This document shows, piece after piece, positions 7,694 to 16,582 of a DNA stretch of 55,813 nt. Source of the DNA: an uncultured Prevotella sp. Its GTDB lineage: Bacteria; Bacteroidota; Bacteroidia; Bacteroidales; Bacteroidaceae. Location: the NCBI GenBank assembly GCA_900539625.1, contig UQCW01000012.1, positions 1 through 55,813 of the forward strand. Direction: 5' to 3'. The position numbers and the translations under genes were made by a program. The notes under the pieces were generated by a model, which saw only the letters and a list, made by a program, of their open reading frames with translations, ran no database searches and was not told the DNA's origin. The stretch's first letter is position 1. Each line of letters starts with the position of its first letter.

Positions 7694-10201
7694 ATGCAAA
7701 ATAACAATTGGTCTGACGAATTAATTAAAATGATTGGGCTAAGCAGAGATGCCGCACTTGAATATGGATTATCAGAAATCCCCTCGCTTTGCTTCCTAAT
7801 AGGGATTCTGAGGTCTAAAGGATTTGCCTACAACATCCTGAGTGATTACGGACTTTCCAGCGAGGCGAGCATCAAGGAGATGCTTAAAACGGACAAGCCC
7901 CTTACGGAAAACGGCAACAGGAATACGGACCAAACACCTAAAGAAATAACCATCAGCGTTGAAGGCGGGCGCCTACTACGATTTGCACAAATGGAGGCCA
8001 GACGCATGGGTGACAGCGAAGTGAAACCGCAACACATGTTGCTGAGTATCCTTCATGACCACAACAACGAGGCAAAAACATATCTAACAGGGTATGGCAT
8101 CACGCTCGAAAAGGTTGAAAGAAAAATCAAGGCCATTCCGAACGCACTGGATGTGTTTGAACCTGTTGACGGCGAACTGATGTCGCCAGACGAAGTAAAC
8201 AACAAGCCAATATTCAATAAGCCTGAAAAGAAACGCAGCAACTCCAATACCCCCGTCATGGACTGCTTCAGCACCGACCTGACAGCCAAAGCTGAAAACG
8301 GAGGCTTGGATCCCGTTGTGGGACGCGAAGACGAAATGCAGCGAATTGCCCAGATTCTTTGCCGACGAAAGAAAAACAACCCCATTTTAATAGGGCTGCC
8401 AGGAGTTGGCAAAAGCGCAGTTGTTGAAGGGTTGGCACAAATGATTGTCAAGCATCAGGTGCCATACACGCTACAAGACAAGCGCATACTGTCGCTTGAC
8501 ATGGCTTCCATCGTTGCTGGGACACAGTTTCGCGGACAATTTGAAAACAGGATAAAAAATATCATTGAAGAGCTAAAGGCCCATCCCGAAATCATCCTGT
8601 TTGTCGACGAGATACACACCATAATCGGAGCTGGTTCTACTATAGGGTCACTCGATGCTGCCAATATGCTCAAACCAGCTCTGGCACGCGGTGAGATTCA
8701 ATGTATCGGCGCAACCACAATCGATGAATACCGCAAGACGATTGAAAAAGACGGAGCGCTGGAAAGACGCTTTCAAAAGGTGATGCTTGAACCCTCAACA
8801 AAAGAGCAGACGCTACAGATTCTCAAAAACCTCCGCGCCTGCTACGAAGCCCACCACGGGGTATCATACACCGACAAGGCCCTGGAAGCATGTGTCAACC
8901 TGACAGAGCGATACGTGACCGACCGTTTTTTCCCAGACAAGGCCATTGACGCCATGGATGAAACAGGCAGCTATGCGAGGCTGACCAGAAATTCCGTGTC
9001 CAAGGAAATCAAGGACAAAGAGACAGAAATTGAGAACCTGAAAGAGCAGAAAAACGAAGCGGCAAACAACCAAGACTACGAATTGGCGGCACGCCTGCGG
9101 GATGCCGTTGCCGACTGCACGGAGGAACTCAAACGCATGACGAAAGAATGGACTGAAAGACAAAACGAATCCAGCATCACTGTGGGAGAAGATGACGTGG
9201 CGCACATTATTTCCAAACTGACTGGCATTCCGGTCGGCAGGGTGATGCAGGATGAAAACGAGCGCCTCCGAACAATGAAGACGGTTCTTGCCAGTCAGGT
9301 CATCTCGCAAGACGAAGCTATCGGGAAACTGACGCGTGCCATTACCATGAACCGCCTCGGCTTAAAGAGGCCCAACAGACCAATAGGCACCTTCTTGTTT
9401 GTCGGCCCAACAGGTGTCGGGAAAACCCACCTGGTCAAATGCCTCTCTAAATGTATGTTCGACAACGACGATTCACTGATTCGTATTGACATGAGCGAAT
9501 ATGGCGAGAAATACAACACAAGCCGACTGATAGGTGCTCCTCCGGGATATATTGGCTATGAAGAAGGTGGGCAGCTGACAGAACGGGTGCGGAGACACCC
9601 CTACTCCGTTGTTCTCCTCGACGAAATAGAAAAGGCCCACTCTGATGTGTTCAACATCCTGCTCCAAGTCATGGACGAAGGAAGAATGACAGACGGCAAC
9701 GGCGTCACAGTAGATTTCCGCAACACCATTATTGTCATGACATCGAATGTCGGCACGCGACAACTAGGAGAATCAAGCACAGGAATAGGCTTCAACGCGC
9801 AACAGGAAAATCCCAAAATGGCAGAAGGTATCATCCAGAAGGCTCTGAAACGGCAATTCTCTCCAGAATTTCTCAACCGACTGGACGACGTGATATACTT
9901 CAACTCGCTCACGAAAGATGACGCACGGAAAATATGCAAATTGCAACTTTCCGAACTAAACGAACGTCTGGCCGCAAAGGGATACCACGTCAATGTCAAC
10001 GATGCGCTCATTGATTTTCTTGTTGAACATGGCTTCCAGCCCAACTACGGTGCACGTTCCTTAAAGCGTTCCATAACAGAGCATGTGGAAACCGTGCTGT
10101 GTGAAGCCATTATGTCGGGAAGGAAATTGAACGACTGCATTTGTCTTGAGCCAGACAAAGACGGGGATTCGCTCCACATAGCATCTCTTTCTGAGCAATA
10201 A
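7694..10201 (+). CDS. ATP-dependent Clp protease ATP-binding subunit (ClpC/ClpA-type AAA+ unfoldase)
   Basis: A double-AAA+ unfoldase that threads proteins into ClpP. The protein has 835 aa: an N-terminal Clp repeat domain (about 1-150), AAA-1 with Walker A GLPGVGKS near residue 234 and Walker B ILFVDEIH, a middle region containing a UVR-like segment (NNQDYELAARLRDAV), and AAA-2 with Walker A GPTGVGKT near 571 and Walker B VVLLDEIEKAH. The tripeptide IGF near residue 698 sits in the loop that docks on ClpP, so this is a protease partner rather than a ClpB disaggregase, which lacks that loop. The UVR segment favours ClpC over ClpA. It is transcribed alone from its own promoter. Confidence 0.92.
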   Translation: MQNNNWSDELIKMIGLSRDAALEYGLSEIPSLCFLIGILRSKGFAYNILSDYGLSSEASIKEMLKTDKPLTENGNRNTDQTPKEITISVEGGRLLRFAQMEARRMGDSEVKPQHMLLSILHDHNNEAKTYLTGYGITLEKVERKIKAIPNALDVFEPVDGELMSPDEVNNKPIFNKPEKKRSNSNTPVMDCFSTDLTAKAENGGLDPVVGREDEMQRIAQILCRRKKNNPILIGLPGVGKSAVVEGLAQMIVKHQVPYTLQDKRILSLDMASIVAGTQFRGQFENRIKNIIEELKAHPEIILFVDEIHTIIGAGSTIGSLDAANMLKPALARGEIQCIGATTIDEYRKTIEKDGALERRFQKVMLEPSTKEQTLQILKNLRACYEAHHGVSYTDKALEACVNLTERYVTDRFFPDKAIDAMDETGSYARLTRNSVSKEIKDKETEIENLKEQKNEAANNQDYELAARLRDAVADCTEELKRMTKEWTERQNESSITVGEDDVAHIISKLTGIPVGRVMQDENERLRTMKTVLASQVISQDEAIGKLTRAITMNRLGLKRPNRPIGTFLFVGPTGVGKTHLVKCLSKCMFDNDDSLIRIDMSEYGEKYNTSRLIGAPPGYIGYEEGGQLTERVRRHPYSVVLLDEIEKAHSDVFNILLQVMDEGRMTDGNGVTVDFRNTIIVMTSNVGTRQLGESSTGIGFNAQQENPKMAEGIIQKALKRQFSPEFLNRLDDVIYFNSLTKDDARKICKLQLSELNERLAAKGYHVNVNDALIDFLVEHGFQPNYGARSLKRSITEHVETVLCEAIMSGRKLNDCICLEPDKDGDSLHIASLSEQ

Positions 10202-10255
10202 ACACCCCCTATATTACCTATATTATTAGATCACAAGGCAATCGAGCTCATCCAC

Positions 10256-10298
10256 TTAGTAATGATGAAAGATTTTGAACACCTTCTTACCATTACTT
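10256..10298. repeat. Short internally deleted copy of the AGTAATGG palindromic repeat
   Basis: This 43-base remnant keeps both ends of the interspersed family (AGTAATGATGAAAGA on the left, CTTCTTACCATTACT on the right) but lacks the centre. It lies 34 bases upstream of the rfbC start codon. Confidence 0.6.
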
Positions 10299-10331
10299 CC
10301 CCCCCCGTTTGCCATTCAAAAAAGAAAAGCA

Positions 10332-10886
10332 ATGAAATATATAGAAACTTCAATACCAGACGTATGGGTTTTGGAACCGCGCGTATTTGAAGATGCACGT
10401 GGCTATTTTATGGAAACATGGCGTGAAGAAGATTTCAACCAGCACATCGGCCGCAAGGTGCATTTTGTGCAAGACAACCAGTCGCTTTCTTCGCGCGGCG
10501 TACTGCGCGGATTACATTACCAGAAGGGCGAACTCTCGCAAGCGAAACTCGTCAGAGTGTTACAGGGAACTGTCGTCGACGTTGCAGTGGACCTGCGAAA
10601 AGACTCCCCTACTTTCGGAAAACATGTCATAGTGGAACTGAGCGAAGACAACAAGCGACAGTTGTTTATCCCAAGAGGCTTTGCCCACGGATTCCAGGTT
10701 CTTTCGCCAAAAGTAGTATTCACCTATAAGGTTGACAACCGCTACGCGCCTGAGGCAGAATGCTCCATTCGCTTTGATGACCCTTCCATTGGCATTGAAT
10801 GGCCCATCAACGACCCGTCAGAAGTACTTCTTTCCGAGAAGGACCTGGCACACGCTGTCAGCTTCGAAGCGGCTGAAAAATTTTGA
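10332..10886 (+). CDS. rfbC: dTDP-4-dehydrorhamnose 3,5-epimerase
   Basis: RmlC/RfbC converts dTDP-4-keto-6-deoxyglucose to dTDP-4-keto-rhamnose, the third step of dTDP-L-rhamnose synthesis for surface polysaccharide. I start at the ATG at 10332 (184 aa, the family length) because the earlier in-frame ATG at 10275 adds 19 residues encoded by repeat sequence. The cupin motifs are clear: GLHYQ with the catalytic His, DLRKDSPTFG, and TYKVDNRYAPE with the catalytic Tyr. The other rml genes are not in the window, so the gene is isolated between clpC and lepA. Confidence 0.93.
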   Translation: MKYIETSIPDVWVLEPRVFEDARGYFMETWREEDFNQHIGRKVHFVQDNQSLSSRGVLRGLHYQKGELSQAKLVRVLQGTVVDVAVDLRKDSPTFGKHVIVELSEDNKRQLFIPRGFAHGFQVLSPKVVFTYKVDNRYAPEAECSIRFDDPSIGIEWPINDPSEVLLSEKDLAHAVSFEAAEKF

Positions 10887-11078
10887 GGAGGATAAAGCCC
10901 CTGGCATTGGCCAACCACGACTCTGCCGTCAGCCAGCAAAAGAGGCTCACGTCATCCATTCCCCAGCCATTCCCCCAACAATCCATCGGCCATAACCAAT
11001 CTTGATTTTCAAATGATTATCCGCGAACTATAACACATATAGTCTAAACATCACCACCAAACAAGTATAGATAATTTC

Positions 11079-12860
11079 ATGAAGAATATACGCAATTTCT
11101 GTATCATAGCCCACATTGACCATGGCAAGAGCACCCTCGCCGACCGCCTGCTTGAATACACCAAAACGATTCAAGTAACAGAAGGGCAGATGCTCGACAA
11201 CATGGACTTGGAGCGTGAGCGAGGCATCACGATTAAAAGTCATGCCATTCAAATGGAATACAACCGTGGTGGCGAAACATACCGTCTTAACCTCATCGAC
11301 ACTCCGGGACACGTTGACTTTTCCTACGAAGTGTCGCGAAGCATTGCCGCCTGCGAAGGATGCCTTCTCGTGGTCGACTCCACGCAAGGCGTTCAGGCAC
11401 AGACCATCTCCAACCTCTACATGGCCATTGAGCACAACTTGGAAATCATTCCCGTTCTCAACAAATGCGACATGCCCAACTCAATGCCAGAAGAAGTTGA
11501 AGACGAAATCATAGATTTGCTCGGGTGCAAGCGTGAGGAAATCATCCGCGCCTCCGGCAAAACCGGTATGGGCGTAGAAGACATTCTCAACGCTGTTGTC
11601 GACCACATCCCCGCTCCCGTTGGCGACGAGTCTGCTCCATTGCAGGCCCTGATTTTCGACTCTGTGTTCAACCCCTTCAGAGGCATCATCGCCTATTTTA
11701 AGATTGTAAACGGCTCCATCAAGCAAGGCGACGACGTTTTGTTTGTCAACACGCAAAAGCGCTATAACGCAGATGAAATCGGCGTATTGAAAATGGACCT
11801 GTCGCCACGCAAAATTCTGCACTGCGGCGATGTAGGCTACATCGTCAGCGGCATCAAAACCGCCACCGAAGTGAAAGTGGGCGACACCATCACACACACC
11901 GAACGCCCTTGCGGCAAAGCCATTGATGGATTTGAAGAAGTCAAGCCGATGGTCTTTGCAGGCGTTTATCCGATTGAGACAGAAGATTTCGAACAACTCC
12001 GTGCCAGTCTCGAAAAATTGCAGTTGAACGATGCTTCCCTAACATTCCAGCCCGAGTCGTCCGTAGCCCTCGGCTTTGGTTTCCGCTGCGGCTTCCTCGG
12101 TCTGCTCCACATGGAAATCGTTCAGGAACGCCTTGACCGTGAGTTCAACATGAACGTCATCACAACGGTCCCCAACGTTTCCTACCACATCTTTGACAAA
12201 CACGGAGAGATGAAGGAGGTGCACAATCCTGCCGGCATGCCTGAGGCAACGGAGATTGATCATATTGAGGAACCATACATCAGAGCCTCCATCATCACCC
12301 GAACAGACTACATCGGAAATATCATGACGCTCTGTTTGGGCAAACGCGGCGAACTGATCAAGCAAGAATATGTCTCGGGAGACCGCGTTGAACTCTATTA
12401 CGACATGCCGTTGGCCGAAATCGTAATCGACTTCTACGACAAACTGAAATCTCTGTCGAAAGGATATGCTTCCTTCGACTACCACCCCATTGAGTTCCGT
12501 CCGTCAAAACTTGTCAAGCTCGACATCTTGCTCAACGGCGAACCTGTCGACGCGCTTTCAACGCTGACACACGTTGACAATGCTGTCTACTTCGGAAGAC
12601 GCATGTGTGAAAAACTGAAAGAACTGCTGCCCCGCCAGCAGTTTGACATTGCCATACAAGCCGCCATCGGCGCAAAGATTGTTGCGCGTGAAACCGTCAA
12701 ACAGGTGAGAAAAGACGTCACAGCTAAATGCTACGGCGGCGACATCAGCCGTAAGAGAAAACTGCTCGAGAAGCAAAAACGAGGCAAAAAGCGCATGAAG
12801 GAAATCGGCAACGTGCAAGTGCCGCAGAAAGCCTTCCTCGCTGTATTGAAATTAGATTAA
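11079..12860 (+). CDS. lepA: Elongation factor 4 (LepA), ribosome back-translocase GTPase
   Basis: LepA/EF4 is a translational GTPase that acts on stalled or mistranslocated ribosomes. The protein has 593 aa, the standard length. The G motifs are intact: G1 AHIDHGKSTL, G2 RGITIKS, G3 DTPGHVDF, G4 NKCDMP. They are followed by EF-G-like domains II, III and V and the LepA-specific C-terminal domain (RETVKQVRKDVTAKCYGGD and KRGKKRMKEIGNVQVPQ). It is single-gene with no partner; a 192-base gap separates it from rfbC. Confidence 0.97.
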   Translation: MKNIRNFCIIAHIDHGKSTLADRLLEYTKTIQVTEGQMLDNMDLERERGITIKSHAIQMEYNRGGETYRLNLIDTPGHVDFSYEVSRSIAACEGCLLVVDSTQGVQAQTISNLYMAIEHNLEIIPVLNKCDMPNSMPEEVEDEIIDLLGCKREEIIRASGKTGMGVEDILNAVVDHIPAPVGDESAPLQALIFDSVFNPFRGIIAYFKIVNGSIKQGDDVLFVNTQKRYNADEIGVLKMDLSPRKILHCGDVGYIVSGIKTATEVKVGDTITHTERPCGKAIDGFEEVKPMVFAGVYPIETEDFEQLRASLEKLQLNDASLTFQPESSVALGFGFRCGFLGLLHMEIVQERLDREFNMNVITTVPNVSYHIFDKHGEMKEVHNPAGMPEATEIDHIEEPYIRASIITRTDYIGNIMTLCLGKRGELIKQEYVSGDRVELYYDMPLAEIVIDFYDKLKSLSKGYASFDYHPIEFRPSKLVKLDILLNGEPVDALSTLTHVDNAVYFGRRMCEKLKELLPRQQFDIAIQAAIGAKIVARETVKQVRKDVTAKCYGGDISRKRKLLEKQKRGKKRMKEIGNVQVPQKAFLAVLKLD

Positions 12861-12982
12861 GAATGCCATTACTAAGAGGAAAGATTCAAGAAATCCCCTC
12901 CGACAATCCATTAGGAAGCATCCAACAACGGCCGCGCCCTTATCGACTACCATCTTTTTAACCCTGCATGGATAGTATAAAA

Positions 12983-12990
12983 TAATTTTG
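12983..12990 (+). promoter_or_regulatory. -7 element upstream of the FtsE-like gene
   Basis: TAATTTTG matches TAnnTTTG and lies 14 bases before the start codon. No TTTG is present at the expected upstream spacing (TTTTTA is found instead), so this is a weaker prediction, and the leader would be very short. Confidence 0.4.
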
Positions 12991-13004
12991 AATAACCACT
13001 TAAT

Positions 13005-13757
13005 ATGCTTATAAATTTATCAAACGCCACCATTGCTGTAACAGAGAAAACACTGCTGAGCGATGTTGACTTTCACGTTTCAGAAGGAGAGTTTGTCTAC
13101 ATCATCGGGCATGTCGGCTCAGGCAAGAGCTCTTTGCTGAAAACGCTCTACGGAGAATTGCCCGTTGCAGGAGAGGGCGAGGCAACGATTTTGGGAACCG
13201 ACCTACACCAACTGCGACGAAAACATTTGCCAGCACTGCGACGACAACTCGGCATTGTTTTTCAGGATTTCCAGTTGCTTCGGGATTACACGGTGTTCGG
13301 CAACATCGACTTCGTGCTGAAAGCCACCGGCTGGAAAAAGAAGCAGGCACGCCACAAACGCATATTGGAGGTGCTTGATGAAGTGGGCATGAAAGACAAA
13401 ACCACTTCATTCCCCCACCAGCTCTCTGGCGGAGAACAACAATGTATCGCAATTGCCCGCGCTTTAATCAACAAGCCGAAAATCATCTTGGCAGACGAAC
13501 CGACGGGCAACCTCGATCATGAAAGCAGCACGCAAATCATGCAACTGCTGAAAAGAATCTGCGAACAAGGCACTGCCGTCGTGATGGTCACCCACAATCT
13601 GCAATTGCTGAAAGACTTCCCAGGCATCGTCTATAAATGTGCATCAGGAAAAATCCACGACACGACCGGTTCCTATCGTAGCACCCCCAAAGACACAGAT
13701 GAAAACTCGGAAGACAATCAAACTGAATACCATGTTGATGCGCTGCAGGCTGACTGA
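13005..13757 (+). CDS. FtsE-like ABC transporter ATP-binding protein
   Basis: A 250-aa ABC ATPase of the FtsE/LolD class, probably working with FtsX at the inner membrane in cell division and cell-wall hydrolase control. Walker A is GHVGSGKSS, the Q-loop FQDFQLL, the signature LSGGEQQ, Walker B IILADEPTGN, and the switch His lies in VMVTHN. The residue after the signature is Cys (TGT) in LSGGEQQCIAIARA where FtsE proteins almost always have Arg, a one-base change from CGT. The last ~30 residues are hydrophilic (Asp/Glu/Thr-rich). No ftsX is adjacent; lysC follows after 92 bases. LolD is an alternative name. Confidence 0.8.
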   Translation: MLINLSNATIAVTEKTLLSDVDFHVSEGEFVYIIGHVGSGKSSLLKTLYGELPVAGEGEATILGTDLHQLRRKHLPALRRQLGIVFQDFQLLRDYTVFGNIDFVLKATGWKKKQARHKRILEVLDEVGMKDKTTSFPHQLSGGEQQCIAIARALINKPKIILADEPTGNLDHESSTQIMQLLKRICEQGTAVVMVTHNLQLLKDFPGIVYKCASGKIHDTTGSYRSTPKDTDENSEDNQTEYHVDALQAD

Positions 13758-13805
13758 CTTATGCCTTGTCAAAATTGCTCAACTTATTCTTTCACCCCTT
13801 GCTAA
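13758..13805 (+). repeat. Right-half copy of the AGTAATGG palindromic repeat
   Basis: CTTATGCC..TGTC, AAAATTGCTCAACTTATTC and TTTCACC match the right half of the family closely; the end is degraded to CCTTGCTAA. It begins directly after the ftsE stop and ends 45 bases before lysC. Confidence 0.75.
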
Positions 13806-13849
13806 GGCTCCCAACCAAGTTTATAAAAATTCACCAAAAGCAAACACTT

Positions 13850-15166
13850 ATGAAAATATTGAAATTCGGAGGCACTTCCGTCGGTTCCCCACAGCGCATG
13901 AAAGACGTGTGCAAATTGATCACAGACGGACAGAAAAAAATCGTTGTCCTCTCAGCCATGTCTGGAACAACCAACACTTTGGTTGAAATTGCAGACTATT
14001 TTCAGAAAAAAAATGCAGAAGCCGCCAACAACGTCATCAACAAGTTGCGCAGAACCTACATGAAACATGTAGAAGAGCTCTATGAAACTGAAGAAATGGC
14101 TGAAAAGACCAAACAGCTTCTGAACTCGGTGTTCTCATATCTCCATTCATTCCAAACGGTCGATTTCAGCGAAACAACATCGAAGGCCATCCTGGCCCAA
14201 GGGGAAATCATGAGCACCAACATGGTGACAAATTTCCTTATGGAGCAGGGTGTCAAAGTACACCTCATCCCGGCGTTTGAATACATGCGTCTCGATGAAA
14301 TGGGCGAGCCAGACATGACGCACATCCAAGAACACTTATCGGCTTATCTGAGAAAACACGCAAACTTCGACCTCTATATCACGCAGGGATTCATCTGCCT
14401 GAACCACAACGGAGAAGTCGACAACCTTCAGCGTGGCGGCTCCGACTACACGGCCTGCCTAATTGGTGCAACCCTCCAGGCCAGCGAAATCCAGATTTGG
14501 ACAGACATCGACGGCATGCACAACAACGACCCCCGCATCGTCAACGGAACATCGCCAGTCCGTCAGCTCAATTTTGAAGAAGCAGCCGAACTGGCCTATT
14601 TCGGAGCAAAAATCCTCCACCCCACATGCATCCAGCCAGCACGCTATGCTGGAGTCCCCGTCAGACTCCTCAACACGATGGACCCCAAAGCACCCGGCAC
14701 CCTCATCAACAACGACATGACCTACGGCACCATCAAGGCCGTCGCTGCCAAAGACAACATCACGGCCATCAAGATTGTTTCAAGTAGAATGCTATTGCAG
14801 GCAGGCTTCCTCCGCAAAGTCTTTGAAATTTTTGATACGTATAACACAAGCATCGACCTGGTCACTACCTCGGAAGTCGGAATATCGCTGACCATCGACA
14901 ACACGGCACACCTGGACCCGATTTTAGAAAACCTGAAACACTACGGCACGGTTGAAGTGGACAACGACATGTGTATCATCTGCGTAGTCGGCGACTTGAG
15001 ATGGACCAACGTTGGCTTTGAAACGCTGGCAGCAAAAGCGCTCTCAGAAATCCCCTTACGCATGATTTCATACGGCGGCAGCAACCACAACATCTCCTTC
15101 CTTGTAAGAGAATCCGACAAGAAAGCCGCGCTCCAAGCATTGAGCGACGAACTTTTCAACAAATAA
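13850..15166 (+). CDS. lysC: Aspartate kinase (monofunctional)
   Basis: Aspartokinase phosphorylates L-aspartate, the committed step to lysine/DAP, threonine and methionine. I start at ATG 13850, which puts the N-terminus at MKILKFGGTSVGS as in the family (438 aa); upstream in-frame codons lie inside a repeat. The kinase domain includes LQRGGSDYTA and WTDIDGMHNNDPRIV. The C-terminal third holds two ACT domains (SSRMLLQAGFLRKVFEIF and DLRWTNVGFETLAAKAL), consistent with amino-acid feedback. lysA follows after 103 bases, so the pair marks the two ends of the DAP/lysine route. There is no fused homoserine dehydrogenase. Confidence 0.95.
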   Translation: MKILKFGGTSVGSPQRMKDVCKLITDGQKKIVVLSAMSGTTNTLVEIADYFQKKNAEAANNVINKLRRTYMKHVEELYETEEMAEKTKQLLNSVFSYLHSFQTVDFSETTSKAILAQGEIMSTNMVTNFLMEQGVKVHLIPAFEYMRLDEMGEPDMTHIQEHLSAYLRKHANFDLYITQGFICLNHNGEVDNLQRGGSDYTACLIGATLQASEIQIWTDIDGMHNNDPRIVNGTSPVRQLNFEEAAELAYFGAKILHPTCIQPARYAGVPVRLLNTMDPKAPGTLINNDMTYGTIKAVAAKDNITAIKIVSSRMLLQAGFLRKVFEIFDTYNTSIDLVTTSEVGISLTIDNTAHLDPILENLKHYGTVEVDNDMCIICVVGDLRWTNVGFETLAAKALSEIPLRMISYGGSNHNISFLVRESDKKAALQALSDELFNK

Positions 15167-15204
15167 CCCCACTCCGAAAAAGCAAACGCCAATTGGCATC
15201 CTTC

Positions 15205-15240
15205 AAATCGAATAGTATGAAATTTCATGCTATTCGATTT
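15205..15240. terminator. Palindromic hairpin between lysC and lysA
   Basis: A 36-base near-perfect palindrome (arms AAATCGAATAG.ATGAAA and TTTCAT.CTATTCGATTT, one T/G mismatch per arm) sits 30 bases upstream of lysA. No clean T-run follows. It could be a weak terminator, an attenuator, or an operator-like palindrome for a dimeric regulator. Confidence 0.45.
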
Positions 15241-15269
15241 ATTAATATACACCCAATAAAACCAAAAAG

Positions 15270-16439
15270 ATGAACCATCCAACCATTTTCCCCATCCAGC
15301 GCTTCCAGTCCATCAAAACGCCCTTCTACTATTACAACCTCGACCTTCTGAAAAAAACAATTGCAACAGTCAAGGAAGAAGCAGGAAGATATGAGAATTT
15401 CCACGTTCACTACGCCATAAAAGCCAACGCCAACAAACACATCCTCTCCATCATCTCTGAAAACCGCTTGGGAGCCGACTGCGTGAGCGGAGGCGAAATC
15501 CAAGCAGCCGTCGACGCTGGTTTCCCAGCAGATAAAATCGTTTTTGCTGGAGTCGGGAAAAGCGATTGGGAAATAAATCTGGCGTTGGAGCAAGGCATCT
15601 CCTGCTTCAACGTAGAAAGCCTGCCAGAATTAGACATCATCAGCCAATTGGCAAAAGCGCGCGGTGTCAAAGCCACCATCGCCTTCCGCGTCAACCCCAA
15701 CGTGGATGCACACACCCATGCCAAAATCACGACAGGACTGAACGAAAACAAATTCGGCATCGCCATGGAAGACCTGCTTCCAGCCGTCAAGCATGCACAG
15801 AGCCTGCCCTCAATCATTTTCTCTGGCCTGCATTTCCACATAGGCAGCCAGATACTCCATTTAGAGGTCTACAAATCCCTGTGCCAGCGCATCAACGAAT
15901 TACAGGACCAGTTGGAGCGAAACAACATCTCCTGCGCCACCATAAATGTCGGCGGCGGTCTCGGCATAAATTATGAAGCCCCCGACGCTGACCCCATCCC
16001 CGCTTTCGCCGCCTATTTCAAGATATTTGGCGAACACCTCAAACTCCGTCCCGGTCAATCTCTCCACTTCGAATTGGGGCGTTCCATCGTTGCACAATGC
16101 GGAACACTCATAGCCAAGACGTTGTACGTCAAACACGGACACAGCAAGAAATTTGTGATTGCAGATGCTGGGTTCACGGAACTCATTCGCCCCGCAATGT
16201 ATGGCGCCCACCATTTTATAGAAAACCTTTCAGCAGCAAGCAACGCGCCATGCGACACATACGATGTCGTTGGCCCCATCTGCGAAAGCAGCGATGTTTT
16301 TGGAAAAGACATCCAGCTTCCGCTTTGCCAAAGAGGCGACTTGATAGCCTTTCGTTCCGCAGGGGCATACGGTGAAGTAATGGCGTCAACCTACAACTGC
16401 CGACAGTTGCCAAAGAGCTATTTTTCTGACAGTATCTGA
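15270..16439 (+). CDS. lysA: Diaminopimelate decarboxylase
   Basis: LysA is the PLP enzyme that decarboxylates meso-DAP to L-lysine, the last step of lysine synthesis. The protein has 389 aa. The PLP lysine lies in HYAIKANAN, the phosphate-binding glycine run is GGGLGINYE, and the C-terminal substrate motif is CESSDVFGKD followed by GAYGEVMAS, with the conserved Tyr. It is the second gene of the lysC-lysA pair. The fit to family and length is complete. Confidence 0.95.
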   Translation: MNHPTIFPIQRFQSIKTPFYYYNLDLLKKTIATVKEEAGRYENFHVHYAIKANANKHILSIISENRLGADCVSGGEIQAAVDAGFPADKIVFAGVGKSDWEINLALEQGISCFNVESLPELDIISQLAKARGVKATIAFRVNPNVDAHTHAKITTGLNENKFGIAMEDLLPAVKHAQSLPSIIFSGLHFHIGSQILHLEVYKSLCQRINELQDQLERNNISCATINVGGGLGINYEAPDADPIPAFAAYFKIFGEHLKLRPGQSLHFELGRSIVAQCGTLIAKTLYVKHGHSKKFVIADAGFTELIRPAMYGAHHFIENLSAASNAPCDTYDVVGPICESSDVFGKDIQLPLCQRGDLIAFRSAGAYGEVMASTYNCRQLPKSYFSDSI

Positions 16440-16523
16440 TGAGAGGGGACACAGAAAAGCCTAACGTCTCAACCAGACATTCCGTTACATAATCACCGCC
16501 CCCCGTTTCACGACATCTTATAA

Positions 16524-16567
16524 AAAGAGGAGTGCCAAAAGACATCAGCCTTTTAGCACTCCTCTTT
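16524..16567. terminator. Bidirectional terminator between lysA and the phosphorylase gene
   Basis: AAAGAGGAGTGC (16524-16535) pairs with GCACTCCTCTTT (16556-16567), and AAAA pairs with TTTT inside it. The stem is flanked by A and T runs. It lies between the convergent lysA and glgP genes and can serve both. Confidence 0.85.
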
Positions 16568-16582
16568 CATTATGCAGTTTTG

